The notes: a model not told the origin generated them from the letters alone. A stretch of 64,000 nucleotides of DNA from UBA11524 sp964383815 (GCA_964383815.1 CAYLIC010000003.1:16102-80101); one strand, 5' to 3'. Positions 16,398 through 25,284 are shown, counted from the first letter of the stretch. Program-made: numbers and translations.

Positions 16398-17387
16398 TTA
16401 CTCGGCGGGCTTTTCGTAGGCCACGGTGGCTTCCTCAGCGCTGAGGACGGTCACATACAGGTCTTTCCCTGCATCGACCCGCAGGTCGGAGGTCTGCACA
16501 CTGCCTTCATTGGCGTTGATAATCACGCTGTTAATCCAGCCGGGCACGGTGATGGCATACCAGCCGTCCTCACCGGCAGCCAGGGGATCGCCGGGCCAGG
16601 CGGCAAAGGCGTTGGTGCCGGAGGGATGCTCCCAGGCCCACAGGCAGGGTGCGGCCCAATCCTCGGGTACCTTGGCGTAAACGGTGATGTCCGCAGCCTT
16701 GGGGGCAGTAGGATCGTCATAGGTGACCTCCACGGCGCCGTCGGCAGCAACGGTGACCCACAGGTCGGCGGCATCCAGGTCCTTCAGGTCGGCGGTCTGC
16801 ACGGTGCCGCCGTTGGCGCTGATGATGATGCAGTTGCACCAGACGGGCACATAGGCGGCATACCAGCCGTTCTCATTGGGCTTCATGCTGCGGCCGGGCC
16901 AGGCAGCAAAGGCGTTCTTGCCAGAGGGATCCTCCCAGGCCCAAAGGCCGGGGTTTTCCCAGGAGGCATCCACATGGGCATACACGGTGAAGTGCTGGCT
17001 GTAGGCAGGCGCTTCGCCGGTGGTCTGCGCCTCGAAGGACACAGCGGCGGTTTTGTTCTCCGCCACAGTAATCCAGGCGGACTGCTTGTCAATCTTGATT
17101 TCGTCAGTCTGCACACTGCCTTCATTGGCGTTGATAATCACGCTCTCCATGCCGGCAGGCAGGTAGATGTAGTACCAGCCTTCGTTGGCGGGGTCGGGCT
17201 CCATCATGTCGCCGGGCCAGGCGGCAAAGGCGTTGGTTCCGTCGGCACTCCAGGCCCACACACAGGGCCAGGACCAATCCGCAGGCACTTGGGCGTATAC
17301 CACCAGCATGTCGGCTTCCTCTGCCATGGCGGGCAGCATGGGCAGCAGCATGAGGCAAAGCAGCAGGGCAACCAGTTTCTTCATCAT
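16398..17387 (-). CDS. Secreted starch-binding protein with three CBM26-like modules
   Basis: This 329-residue protein has a signal peptide (MMKKLVALLLCLMLLPMLP, then AMAEE) and three tandem modules of about 95 residues, roughly 27-120, 133-228 and 233-327. Each contains a WAW motif, a NAFAAWPG stretch, GWY and an INANEG/ISANGG-type stretch then VQT, as in family 26 starch-binding modules. No catalytic domain or membrane anchor is visible, so it is probably released or loosely attached. ATG 17387 or 17384 both lie suitably behind AAAGGAGG. As the first gene of the maltodextrin operon it likely helps the cell hold starch or long dextrins near the importer. Ligand specificity is inferred from module resemblance. 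Confidence 0.85.
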   Translation of the reverse strand: MMKKLVALLLCLMLLPMLPAMAEEADMLVVYAQVPADWSWPCVWAWSADGTNAFAAWPGDMMEPDPANEGWYYIYLPAGMESVIINANEGSVQTDEIKIDKQSAWITVAENKTAAVSFEAQTTGEAPAYSQHFTVYAHVDASWENPGLWAWEDPSGKNAFAAWPGRSMKPNENGWYAAYVPVWCNCIIISANGGTVQTADLKDLDAADLWVTVAADGAVEVTYDDPTAPKAADITVYAKVPEDWAAPCLWAWEHPSGTNAFAAWPGDPLAAGEDGWYAITVPGWINSVIINANEGSVQTSDLRVDAGKDLYVTVLSAEEATVAYEKPAE

Positions 17388-17431
17388 CGTTTCCTCCTTT
17401 TTTCTGGTCATAACGGGTATGCTGTAATTCA

Positions 17432-17459
17432 AGTATATCCCACCCAAAAGGAAAGTCAA
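17432..17459 (-). promoter_or_regulatory. Promoter of the starch/maltodextrin operon
   Basis: On the minus strand TTGACT (17454-17459) and TATACT (17432-17437) are 16 bases apart. The leader to the start codon is about 40 bases. Confidence 0.78.
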
Positions 17460-17469
17460 CAGGAAAGAA

Positions 17470-17483
17470 GGAAACCGGTTTCC
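17470..17483. promoter_or_regulatory. LacI-family operator palindrome
   Basis: GGAAACCGGTTTCC is a perfect 14-base palindrome with the central CG typical of LacI-family operators. It sits ten bases upstream of the -35 box of the operon that encodes a LacI-type regulator. A site upstream of -35 could serve activation or looping as well as repression. Confidence 0.7.
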
Positions 17484-17560
17484 ACTGCAAAAGCCTTGAA
17501 AATCAACGGTTCTGCGGAATGGTGGAGGCGAAGGCCAACGGGTGTTTCTCCCGGCTGCCG

Positions 17561-17601
17561 GGCAAAAAAAGGCAGGACAGCCCTTTGGGAGCCACCCTGC
17601 C
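17561..17601 (-). terminator. Terminator of the sortase-type surface protein gene
   Basis: Read on the minus strand, GGCAGG...GGCTCCC pairs imperfectly with GGGCTGTCCTGCC and is followed by seven T. It lies 17 bases after the stop at 17619. Confidence 0.8.
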
Positions 17602-17618
17602 CGGGAGGATTATTCGGT

Positions 17619-19544
17619 TTATCCGCGCACCCTGCGCCGGTCGTTCCACAGCCAGAGCAGCGCCATCAGGCAGGCCAGGCTGATGCCAGCCAGCGCGACC
17701 ACGGGGAAGCCATCGCCCGTGGCAGGCATGGCATTGGTGACGATGAAATCATAGCTGCACTGGATGGAGCCATCCTCCCTGCACTGGAAGGTGGCGGTCA
17801 GCTTATGCTGTCCGGTGGCCAGGCCGGCAAGCGCCTGCCGGGCAATGGTTATGGTGCAGGCATCGGTGGTCTCCTCCATGGTCATGCTCTTGGGGGAAAC
17901 GGTAACGCCGTCAATCTCGATGGTGTAGGCTACCACATCGTTGGGATCGCCAAAGGAAACCTCCATGGGGCCGTTGCCGTCCCAGGTCAGGCGATCATCG
18001 TCCACCGTGCTGGCAACAAGCGCCGTTTCATCCATGGGATCGCTGACCGTGGGCTGCTTGATGCCAATGCTGATGTAGTTTGTGCTCTTGGGCATTTCGG
18101 AGCTCTTGAAGTGGTAGTATACCAGCGGCTCCAGATGGGGCTTGTCCAGGCTGCCGCCGGTCTTCTGGTTGCGAACCATGTGGGCCTCCACACTGTCGGC
18201 CGAAAAGGTTCTGCCACAGTAATACAGGGGATAGGCGTCGCTGGGCCGGATTACAAAGGACCAGCTGTTGTTTGCACCGGGGATTTTGGGCATGGCGGCA
18301 TCACCGAAGAAAATGTCGTACAGGGTTTTCTTTCCGCCGTAATCGTTGTAGATGGTAGCCAGCTGGTCGTAGGTAATCAGCTGCTGATTCTTTCCGTTGT
18401 AGGTGGTAACGGGCTTCCAGAAGGGCGCATAGGGCCTGTTTACAAGGGAGCCGTGCTCGCCGCGCGCCCGCAACGCACCCTGCGGGCCTTCCTTTGTCAT
18501 CTCGTAGCGGTTGAAATTGAGGGTACCCTTCTTGGGGTTATCCTGGGGGACGGGGGTCTTCTTAGCCAGGTAGAAAACCATTTCGTGGCCGGGCACCCAG
18601 TAATACCTGTCGCTGGTGCGCTCCTGAATGACCTGAATGGTGCTGATCTTCTTGATGTAATCGTCCAGCTTCGCCAGCTGCTGCTTCAGCACGGCGGCGG
18701 AGGCGCGATCCTTGGGGTGAGCGGCGTTCCACTCATCAATCTCCTCGATACGGGCGCACAGGGAGAGCTTATCCACCGTGGCTGCCGCCACAAAGCCTGC
18801 CAGCGCATTGGCCTCGAACTCGAGAATCTCTTCATAGGCCTGGTTTTCCCACTTATAGTTGCCGGAAAGGCGCACGGACTCGTAATACATGTCGAACAGG
18901 GTGCCAAAGTCGCCGTTGGCCATGCGCATCCTGGTTAGCAGGTATTGGGCATAGGTGATGGCCCGGGTGTCAAAATCGCTGATGGAGCCGGTGGGCTTCA
19001 GGCCTGCCTGCCGCTTGGGAATCACATAGAGCAGGGTGTTTTTGCGGTCCTGGGCTGCGATATCAGCGGCATCTGCCAGGGCCTTTGCCTTCGCGGCAGG
19101 ATCCTTGATGGCCTCCGCATCCTTTTTTGCCTTCGCCAGCTCCTGGTCAATATCCTTCAGTGCGTTGAAGGCGATCTGTCCTTCGTCCTGCCAGGTCCAC
19201 TTGACGAAGCCGTTGATTTCCGACAGGAGGGAACTGGAAACCACCTCGTGGTCCAGCTTGTCAATATGCCGGCTGATGGCCTCGTTGCTCTCCAGCAGCG
19301 CCTCCAGCTTGGAAGCGACGCCGTCGTCTGGCTGATTGGCGCCAAAGGTCATCGCGTAAAAGGAGTCCAGGCCCCAGTTGATGGCCTTGGTTCCGGCTGC
19401 CTGAGCGGCCTTGGTCAGAATCCAGTTGATCAGCGCCGCCGTGGTCAAAGCGCTGTTGCTGGCGGAACCCTCTGCCAGGGCGGCAGTGCCGCTGCCCGTA
19501 ACCAGCAGGACAATGGTGAGCAAAAGTGCAAATGCCCTTTTCAT
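17619..19544 (-). CDS. Secreted surface protein with sortase-like C-terminus, helical N-terminal region
   Basis: This 641-residue protein has a signal peptide (MKRAFALLLTIVLLVTGSG, then TAALAEG). The C-terminus is a variant sorting signal: MPATGDG, a hydrophobic stretch and RRRVRG, resembling LPxTG with Met for Leu. Residues about 30-320 look largely helical and charged (for example IDQELAKAKKDAEAIKD), the middle has aromatic-rich segments, and about 100 residues before the anchor look beta-rich. I do not recognise the family; an adhesin or a membrane-active helical protein are both possible. ATG 19544 follows AAAGGAGG. It is monocistronic between its own extended -10 promoter and a terminator. 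Confidence 0.72.
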   Translation of the reverse strand: MKRAFALLLTIVLLVTGSGTAALAEGSASNSALTTAALINWILTKAAQAAGTKAINWGLDSFYAMTFGANQPDDGVASKLEALLESNEAISRHIDKLDHEVVSSSLLSEINGFVKWTWQDEGQIAFNALKDIDQELAKAKKDAEAIKDPAAKAKALADAADIAAQDRKNTLLYVIPKRQAGLKPTGSISDFDTRAITYAQYLLTRMRMANGDFGTLFDMYYESVRLSGNYKWENQAYEEILEFEANALAGFVAAATVDKLSLCARIEEIDEWNAAHPKDRASAAVLKQQLAKLDDYIKKISTIQVIQERTSDRYYWVPGHEMVFYLAKKTPVPQDNPKKGTLNFNRYEMTKEGPQGALRARGEHGSLVNRPYAPFWKPVTTYNGKNQQLITYDQLATIYNDYGGKKTLYDIFFGDAAMPKIPGANNSWSFVIRPSDAYPLYYCGRTFSADSVEAHMVRNQKTGGSLDKPHLEPLVYYHFKSSEMPKSTNYISIGIKQPTVSDPMDETALVASTVDDDRLTWDGNGPMEVSFGDPNDVVAYTIEIDGVTVSPKSMTMEETTDACTITIARQALAGLATGQHKLTATFQCREDGSIQCSYDFIVTNAMPATGDGFPVVALAGISLACLMALLWLWNDRRRVRG

Positions 19545-19612
19545 CCGTGTTTCCTCCTTTTTTGATACCCACATCCCCGCAGCTGTGTAAAATGGGACAA
19601 AAACGCCCATAT

Positions 19613-19624
19613 GCCATTATAGCA
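19613..19624 (-). promoter_or_regulatory. Extended -10 promoter of the surface protein gene
   Basis: TGCTATAAT is read on the minus strand with TATAAT at 19616-19621. No convincing -35 box lies 17 bases away, so the TG extension probably compensates. Confidence 0.6.
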
Positions 19625-19692
19625 TACGGGCATGCAAATTGTGTTACGCAATAGTTGTTTTTTTCTATAATTCCGGTAATATTTTGCCAGCA

Positions 19693-20322
19693 TCAGCCCA
19701 GCAGGTTGTGCAGAAGCGGCACCAGCTCCATGGGGGAACTGACCCGGTAGTCCGCCTGGGCGTATTCGGCCTCATTGCCAAAGCCATAGCAGGCTGCCAC
19801 CGTGGGCACGGCATTGGCCTTGCCAGCCAGAATGTCGCTGAGCCTGTCGCCCACCATGACGCAGCGGGAAGGCAGCAGCTCGGACAGCATGTCGCCCAGC
19901 ACCTGCGGCTTGGTTTTGCCGGGAATGCAGCCTTGCATCCGGGTGAAGAAGCCATCCAGCCCGGTGAATTTGGCGGAGAAGTTCAGGTACTCCTGCAATC
20001 CATTGCTGACCACCACCATGTCCGCCAGGGGGCGAAGGGCGCAGAGCATTTCCTCCACACCGGGGAACAGCGTGAGTGTTTGGGCAATCAGCTCCATTTC
20101 GCAGGCGGTGCGGGTGCGGCGGTATTCCTCCGCCCGCTCCGGGGGAACGCCCAGCATGGGTACAGTTTCCTCATAGGTTGGGCCGTTGCAGGCGCGGAGG
20201 GTGGCCTCGTCCACGGGGGGAAGGCCCATGCGCTCCAGGGTCAGGCTCACCTCCCGGATGCACAGCTCCATGCTGTCACCCAGGGTGCCATCCCAGTCGA
20301 AGAAGATAATCGGTCTGTTCAT
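19693..20322 (-). CDS. HAD-superfamily hydrolase (phosphoglycolate-phosphatase-like)
   Basis: This 209-residue cytoplasmic phosphatase has the HAD motifs in order: FFDWDGTLGDS with the nucleophile Asp near residue 9, VVVSNG (motif II), Lys in GKTKPQVL, and MVGDRLSDILAG (motif IV). A helical cap follows motif I, as in the phosphoglycolate phosphatase/PpaX group, but the substrate cannot be assigned. It starts three bases after the GtrA gene stop, in the dnaE operon. No clear terminator follows it. Confidence 0.88.
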   Translation of the reverse strand: MNRPIIFFDWDGTLGDSMELCIREVSLTLERMGLPPVDEATLRACNGPTYEETVPMLGVPPERAEEYRRTRTACEMELIAQTLTLFPGVEEMLCALRPLADMVVVSNGLQEYLNFSAKFTGLDGFFTRMQGCIPGKTKPQVLGDMLSELLPSRCVMVGDRLSDILAGKANAVPTVAACYGFGNEAEYAQADYRVSSPMELVPLLHNLLG

Positions 20323-20325
20323 GCT

Positions 20326-20748
20326 TTACTTCCTTTTCAGCACCAATCGCTTGGTGAAATAGTTCCACACCATCACCAGAAGGGTGGAGATGATTTTGGC
20401 AACCATGTAGTGGATGCTCATGACACCGGTCATCAGCCACATGAAAAGCTCGTTCAGGCCCAGGCCGATGCCGCTGGTCAGCAGGAAGGAGGCCTTTACC
20501 CCGGCACCGCCATCCTGGGCGCCTGTGAACACCCACCTGATGCAAATGACATAGTTGGCGACAACGGAAATCAGGAAGGCAATGCCGGTGGCGATGAGCA
20601 CCGGCAGGTGCAGCAGCTCCACCATCAGCGTCAGGCAGAGAAACTCCAGCACAAAGCATATGCCGCCGGTGAAGGCGAAGCGGAAGATTTCTGCCAGCTG
20701 AGGAAAACGGTCAGCCAGGGACTGCAGCTTGCAAAGTAGCTTTTTCAT
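20326..20748 (-). CDS. GtrA-family small membrane protein
   Basis: This 140-residue protein has four predicted membrane helices: FAFTGGICFVLEFLCL near residue 25, VLIATGIAFLISVVANYV, a third around FLLTSGIGLGLNELFM, and a fourth with VAKIISTLLVMVWNYFTKR. The FxxTG start, VxNYxxxxxWVF and WNYFxxRxxVF-like end are typical of GtrA/DPMS membrane proteins that help flip polyprenyl-linked sugars. The ATG at 20748 is used; a GAAGGAG site inside the end of dnaE serves it. It lies two bases after the dnaE stop. The flippase partner is not present here. Confidence 0.88.
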   Translation of the reverse strand: MKKLLCKLQSLADRFPQLAEIFRFAFTGGICFVLEFLCLTLMVELLHLPVLIATGIAFLISVVANYVICIRWVFTGAQDGGAGVKASFLLTSGIGLGLNELFMWLMTGVMSIHYMVAKIISTLLVMVWNYFTKRLVLKRK

Positions 20749-20750
20749 GA

Positions 20751-23700
20751 TCAGCGCTCCTTCATCTTCACATTTTCCTGGCCCAGGATGGTGTACAGGC
20801 GCTTCAGGCAGTCCTCCGTGCCATCGCACCAGCTGAGCCTGGGTGCCAGCAGGGTGACTTTCTCCTCCGGCAGGTGCAGGTACACCGGCACGCTGCCCGG
20901 GTGCAGGGAAAGCAGGGTGGTAACCCTGTCCATCATGCTGCGCTCCAGCTTGATGAACAGCTTTCGCTGGGCCTGCTGGGCAGCCTGCGCATCGGTCATC
21001 GGCGGCTGGGAGCGCTGGGCGGGCGCCCTGGAGGCAAGCGGCTTCCACTCCTCCAGGGGAACCACCCTGTCCACCAGCAGCTTGGGGGATTCTTCCTCCC
21101 GGATGGACAGCTTGCCGTAGAGCACCACCAAATCATCAGCTGCCATCATGCCCTGGTAACGTTCGTACACCTTGGGGAACACCAGGCACTCAATCTGCCC
21201 GGTTAAATCCTCCAGGGTAACAAAGCCCATGTAAGCGCCCTTCTTGGTGGCCTTGCCCTTGACCTCCGTCAGGATGCCGCCCATTTCCACGGCCCGGCCA
21301 TCCAGGGCGAAGCCGTGATCCTCCCACTCCTCCATGCCTTCCAGGTCGGCGGTGGAGAAGGGCAGCTCCGCCAGAATGTCCCGGTAATCGTCCAGGGGAT
21401 GCCCGGTGATGTACACGCCGGACACTTCCTTTTCAATGGCCAGGCGGGTGCGCAGGGGGAAATCCGGAATGTCCGGCAGGGGTGTGTGGGCCTCCAGCAG
21501 GGGCGCATCATCCCCGAAGGTCATATCGAACAGGCTCAGCTGCCCGGCAACATTCTGCTTATACCGGCTGATGGAGGCATCAATGGCGGACTCGAACACG
21601 GCAAGCATCTGCGTGCGCCTGGCGCCGGAGAAATCGAAGGCACCGGCGCGGATCAGGTTTTCCACGGCCCGCTTGTTGCACAGGCTGGGATCGAAACGGT
21701 GGCAGAAATCGAAAATATCCTTGAAGGGCCCGCCGGCGCTGCGCTCCCGCATGATGGATTCCACCGCACCCTGGCCCACGGTTTTCACCGCACCCAGGCC
21801 AAACAGGATGCCCAGGGAGCCATCCTCCTGCCGCTGAACGGTGAACTTCCAGCCGGAGTGGTTCACGTCCGGCGGCAGAATGTCAATGCCTTTGCTGCGG
21901 CAATACTGGATGTACCCGGCAATCTTCCCCGGGTTGCCATACACGCTGTTGAGCATGGCTGCCATGAAGGGCACAGGGTGGTACCGCTTCAGCCAGCCTG
22001 TCTGCACGGCGACAACCGCATATGCCGCCGCGTGGGACTTGTTGAAGGCGTAGGAGGCGAAGGAAATCATCTCATCGTAGATATGGTTGGCAACATCCTC
22101 CGGCACACCGTTGCGGATGCAGCCGGGGATGGACACGGTGCCATCCGCCTCCACCATGCCATGGACGAAGAACTCCCGCTCCTGCTCCATCACCTTGTGC
22201 TTCTTTTTTGCCATGGCACGGCGCACCAGGTCGCTGCGGCCGTAGGAATAGCCTGCCAGGTCGCGGACAATCTGCATCACCTGCTCCTGGTATACCATGC
22301 AGCCGTAGGTCACGTCCAGAATGGGGCGCAGGAGAGGCGTTTCGTACTGGACGGAGGAGGGATCCATCTTGCCCTGGATGTAGCGGGGAATGGAATCCAT
22401 GGGCCCGGGACGATACAGGGAAATGGCGGCGATAACATCCTCAAAGCAGGCAGGCTTCATGCTGGTGAGGAAGCTGGTCATGCCGCTGCCCTCCAGCTGG
22501 AAAACGCCATTGGTGTCCCCGGAGGAAATCATTTCATACACGGCAGGATCGTCCAGGGGGATGTCCTCGGGCCTCATGACCACACCCTGCAGGCGCATCA
22601 TGTCCAGCGTGTCACGGATAACGGTCAGGGTGCGCAGGCCCAGGAAGTCCATTTTCAAAAGGCCCAGCCGCTCAATGGTGGTCATGGGGTATTGGGTGGT
22701 AATCACCTCGTCGTTCCTTTGCAGGGGAACGTATTCCATCACGGGTTTGCCGGTAATCAGCACACCGGCGGCGTGGGTGGAGGCGTGGCGGGGCATGCCC
22801 TCCAGGGTCATGGCGGTGTCAATCAGGCGCTTAACCCCGCTCTGCTCCTCATACATGGCTTTCAGCATGGGGGAGAGCTTCAGCGCCTTTTCCAGGGTCA
22901 TGCCCAGGTCGAAGGGAATGGCCTTGGCAACCGCGTCCACGTCCTGGTAGCTCATGCCCAGCACCCGGCCCACGTCCCGCACAACACCCTTGGCAGCCAT
23001 GGTGCCGAAGGTGATAATCTGGCTCACATGGTCGGCGCCGTACTTCCGGGCCACATAGTCAATCACCTCCTGCCGGCGCTCGTAGCAGAAGTCCACGTCG
23101 ATATCCGGCATGGTGACTCGTTCCGGGTTTAGAAAGCGTTCGAACAGGAGCTGGTATTTCAGGGGATCCAGCATGGTGATGCCCAGGGAGTACGCCACAA
23201 TGGAGCCTGCGCCGCTGCCGCGCCCCGGGCCTACCATAATGCCATGGCTCTTGGCGTAGTGGATGAAGTCCCACACGATGAGGAAGTAATCCACATACCC
23301 CATGCCGGTGATAACGCCCAGCTCGTACTTCAGCCGGGTGTAGGGCTCATCGCCGTCTTTGGCGCTGGGATACAGCCTGGCAATGCCCTCCCGGCACAGC
23401 CGGGTGAGCATCTCCAGGGCGGTTTCCCCGGTGGGAACAGGGTACTGGGGCAGGCGGGTGACCCCAAACTCGAAGGTGACGTTGCAGCGCTGAGCAATCT
23501 CGTGGCTGCGGTCAACGGCCTCGGGGCAGGCACGGAACAGCTGGCGCATTTCCTCCTCGCTCTTCACATAGAGCTGGGTGGTTTCCATGCGCATGCGGGA
23601 TGTATCGTCCAGGGTTTTGCCGGTCTGGATGCACATGAGCACTTCCTGGGCGGCAGCATCCTTCTCCTCCAGGTAATGGCAGTCGTTGGTGGCAACCAGG

Positions 23701-24290
23701 GGCACGTCCATCTCGTGGGCAATCTGAATCAGCCTGGGCAGCACCAGCTTTTCCTCGCGGATGCCGTGATCCATAATCTCCACATAGAAGTTGTCTCTGC
23801 CGAAAATGTCCTGCATTTCCCGCACATAGGCGCGGGCCGCGTCCCACTGGTCGTTCAGGAGCAGCTTGGGCAGGTCGCCGGAAAGGCAGGCGGAGAGGCA
23901 AATCAGTCCCTCGTGGTGCTGGCGGATAAGGCTGTAGTCAATCCTGGGGCGGTAGTAATAGCCGGTGAGGAACCCCTCGGAAATCAGGTGCATCAGGTTC
24001 TGGTAGCCGGTGTTGTTTTCGCACAGGAGAATCAGGTGGCTGTACTCCCGGTTCATGGCGGATTTGTCCAGCCTGTCCCGGCACACATAGGCCTCGCAGC
24101 CGATGATGGGCTTCAGGCCTGCGTCCTTCATGGCGGAATAGAAGTCAATCACGCCGTACATCACGCCGTGATCGGTAATGGCGCAGCTGTCCATGCCCAG
24201 GGCCTTCACCTTTTCCACCAGCCTGGGGATGCGGCATGCGCCATCCAGCAGGCTGTATTCCGTGTGCAAATGCAGGTGTGTAAAGCTCAT
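20751..24290 (-). CDS. dnaE: DNA polymerase III alpha subunit, DnaE type
   Basis: This 1179-residue replicative polymerase subunit starts with the PHP domain (MSFTHLHLHTEYSLLDG, with ITDHGVMYG). It contains the catalytic region around PDIDVDFCYERRQEVIDYV, FLGLRTLTVIRDT and SLYRPGPMDSIPRYI. A C-terminal helix-hairpin-helix and OB-fold segment (GFVTLEDLTGQIECLVFP) follow. Zinc-binding and proofreading insertions of PolC are absent, so it is DnaE. In low-GC Firmicutes DnaE works beside PolC in lagging-strand priming; whether PolC also exists here is not visible. ATG 24290 follows AAGGAGG. A TTGCAA/TATAAT promoter lies upstream, and GtrA and HAD genes follow closely. Confidence 0.96.
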   Translation of the reverse strand: MSFTHLHLHTEYSLLDGACRIPRLVEKVKALGMDSCAITDHGVMYGVIDFYSAMKDAGLKPIIGCEAYVCRDRLDKSAMNREYSHLILLCENNTGYQNLMHLISEGFLTGYYYRPRIDYSLIRQHHEGLICLSACLSGDLPKLLLNDQWDAARAYVREMQDIFGRDNFYVEIMDHGIREEKLVLPRLIQIAHEMDVPLVATNDCHYLEEKDAAAQEVLMCIQTGKTLDDTSRMRMETTQLYVKSEEEMRQLFRACPEAVDRSHEIAQRCNVTFEFGVTRLPQYPVPTGETALEMLTRLCREGIARLYPSAKDGDEPYTRLKYELGVITGMGYVDYFLIVWDFIHYAKSHGIMVGPGRGSGAGSIVAYSLGITMLDPLKYQLLFERFLNPERVTMPDIDVDFCYERRQEVIDYVARKYGADHVSQIITFGTMAAKGVVRDVGRVLGMSYQDVDAVAKAIPFDLGMTLEKALKLSPMLKAMYEEQSGVKRLIDTAMTLEGMPRHASTHAAGVLITGKPVMEYVPLQRNDEVITTQYPMTTIERLGLLKMDFLGLRTLTVIRDTLDMMRLQGVVMRPEDIPLDDPAVYEMISSGDTNGVFQLEGSGMTSFLTSMKPACFEDVIAAISLYRPGPMDSIPRYIQGKMDPSSVQYETPLLRPILDVTYGCMVYQEQVMQIVRDLAGYSYGRSDLVRRAMAKKKHKVMEQEREFFVHGMVEADGTVSIPGCIRNGVPEDVANHIYDEMISFASYAFNKSHAAAYAVVAVQTGWLKRYHPVPFMAAMLNSVYGNPGKIAGYIQYCRSKGIDILPPDVNHSGWKFTVQRQEDGSLGILFGLGAVKTVGQGAVESIMRERSAGGPFKDIFDFCHRFDPSLCNKRAVENLIRAGAFDFSGARRTQMLAVFESAIDASISRYKQNVAGQLSLFDMTFGDDAPLLEAHTPLPDIPDFPLRTRLAIEKEVSGVYITGHPLDDYRDILAELPFSTADLEGMEEWEDHGFALDGRAVEMGGILTEVKGKATKKGAYMGFVTLEDLTGQIECLVFPKVYERYQGMMAADDLVVLYGKLSIREEESPKLLVDRVVPLEEWKPLASRAPAQRSQPPMTDAQAAQQAQRKLFIKLERSMMDRVTTLLSLHPGSVPVYLHLPEEKVTLLAPRLSWCDGTEDCLKRLYTILGQENVKMKER

Positions 24291-24325
24291 GCCAACCTCC
24301 TTGAGTGCAAATCTTCTCATGTTCC

Positions 24326-24354
24326 ATTATAGCGGGAGAAGCACACTTTTGCAA
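24326..24354 (-). promoter_or_regulatory. Promoter of dnaE operon
   Basis: On the minus strand TTGCAA (24349-24354) and TATAAT (24326-24331) are 17 bases apart, giving a leader of about 30 bases. Confidence 0.8.
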
Positions 24355-24384
24355 CAAAAAGAAGCGGCGAAAAACCGCCGCTTA
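24355..24384 (-). terminator. Terminator of the first F420-ligase-like gene
   Basis: Read on the minus strand, AAGCGGCG and CGCCGCTT flank a six-base loop and are followed by CTTTTTG. It lies just after the stop at 24399 and just before the dnaE promoter. Confidence 0.85.
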
Positions 24385-24398
24385 AGAGGAACTGAGCT

Positions 24399-25145
24399 TT
24401 ACTTCACCGGGCGAATAAGAATCAGGGGTGTCAATTCCCCGCCCTGGCCGCAGGGGTTGTCCTTCAGTGCGTCCTGGATCTGCCCGTCCGTCAGGGGGAA
24501 GCCATCGCACTTGCCCAGCTGGTTCTGGTCGATGTCGTTGGCATCCATGATCACCACGGGCATGCCGGTGTTCTTCGCCATTTCGTTGGACAGGGCCACA
24601 GGGTTTTCCGGGTTGATGAGGGCCAGGGTCTTGTACCGCTCGAAGCTGGAGCGGAAGTAGAAGCCGTCAATGCCCGCCACGCCGTGTCCGCAGATTTTGT
24701 AGAACAGGCCCTTCACGCCGAAAGGCCGGGTAATGGCGGAAACAAAGCCAGCCAGCAGCACCCTGGGCAGGCCCACCATGTCAATCACCAGCTGGAGCTT
24801 GTAGGGCTCGTGCATGCCAACGCCGGTGGAGTTGATGCCGGCAAACCGGGCCATCAGCTTGGCAAAGAAGCCCAGCCTCATGTCCTCCATCTTCTTCACG
24901 TTGCCGGTGCACATGGCCATCACCTTGGCGGTAATGGCAACGCAGTCCCCATTCTGGTACAGGGGACGGACGTACTTCTCCAGCAGGGCGGATGCATCCT
25001 CGCCCACCTCGACAAAGTGGGTCTGAATGGCATAGCGGTCATACCGGGCGCCGTCCCTGCCCGTCAGGCGACCCCGGTCGAAATACACAAGGCCGTCCTG
25101 CTCACGGCGCTGTTCATCAAGGTTGCGGGAAGCTGCATTACCCAT
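24399..25145 (-). CDS. Coenzyme F420-0:L-glutamate ligase-like protein (shorter paralog)
   Basis: This 248-residue protein resembles the CofE/FbiB F420:gamma-glutamyl ligase domain. The suggestive parts are RYAIQTHFVEVGED near residue 35, DCVAITAKVMAMCTGNV, and VGMHEPYKLQLVIDMVG, then GGELTPLILIRP at the end. CofE adds glutamates to F420-0, but no other F420 biosynthesis gene is in the window, and Clostridial relatives may act on a different carboxylate. ATG 25145 follows AAGGAGG. It has its own TTGACA/TACAAT promoter and terminator, and lies next to a second, longer family member. Assignment to the superfamily is moderately sure; function is not. Confidence 0.65.
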   Translation of the reverse strand: MGNAASRNLDEQRREQDGLVYFDRGRLTGRDGARYDRYAIQTHFVEVGEDASALLEKYVRPLYQNGDCVAITAKVMAMCTGNVKKMEDMRLGFFAKLMARFAGINSTGVGMHEPYKLQLVIDMVGLPRVLLAGFVSAITRPFGVKGLFYKICGHGVAGIDGFYFRSSFERYKTLALINPENPVALSNEMAKNTGMPVVIMDANDIDQNQLGKCDGFPLTDGQIQDALKDNPCGQGGELTPLILIRPVK

Positions 25146-25186
25146 CTCAAGTGCCTCCTTACAATAGCTTCGTTCCATACCTGCCT

Positions 25187-25215
25187 ATTGTACAACGCTT
25201 TCCCAGCCCTGTCAA
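25187..25215 (-). promoter_or_regulatory. Promoter of the shorter F420-ligase-like gene
   Basis: On the minus strand TTGACA (25210-25215) and TACAAT (25187-25192) are exactly 17 bases apart. Confidence 0.85.
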
Positions 25216-25255
25216 ATTTATCTTCCGCCGGGAAAAAGCGAAATATGCACCCAAA

Positions 25256-25284
25256 GGAAAACCCGCCCCGGTGACGGAGCGGGC
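25256..25284 (-). terminator. Terminator of the longer F420-ligase-like gene
   Basis: On the minus strand CCCGCTCCG pairs with CGGGGCGGG around a short loop, followed by TTTTCC. It lies about 20 bases after the stop at 25303. Confidence 0.8.

Noticed and set aside
16344..18938. An 864-codon open frame antisense to the starch-binding and surface protein genes.
   Set aside because: It spans two unrelated genes and their terminator, lacks a ribosome binding site, and has shadow-type composition.
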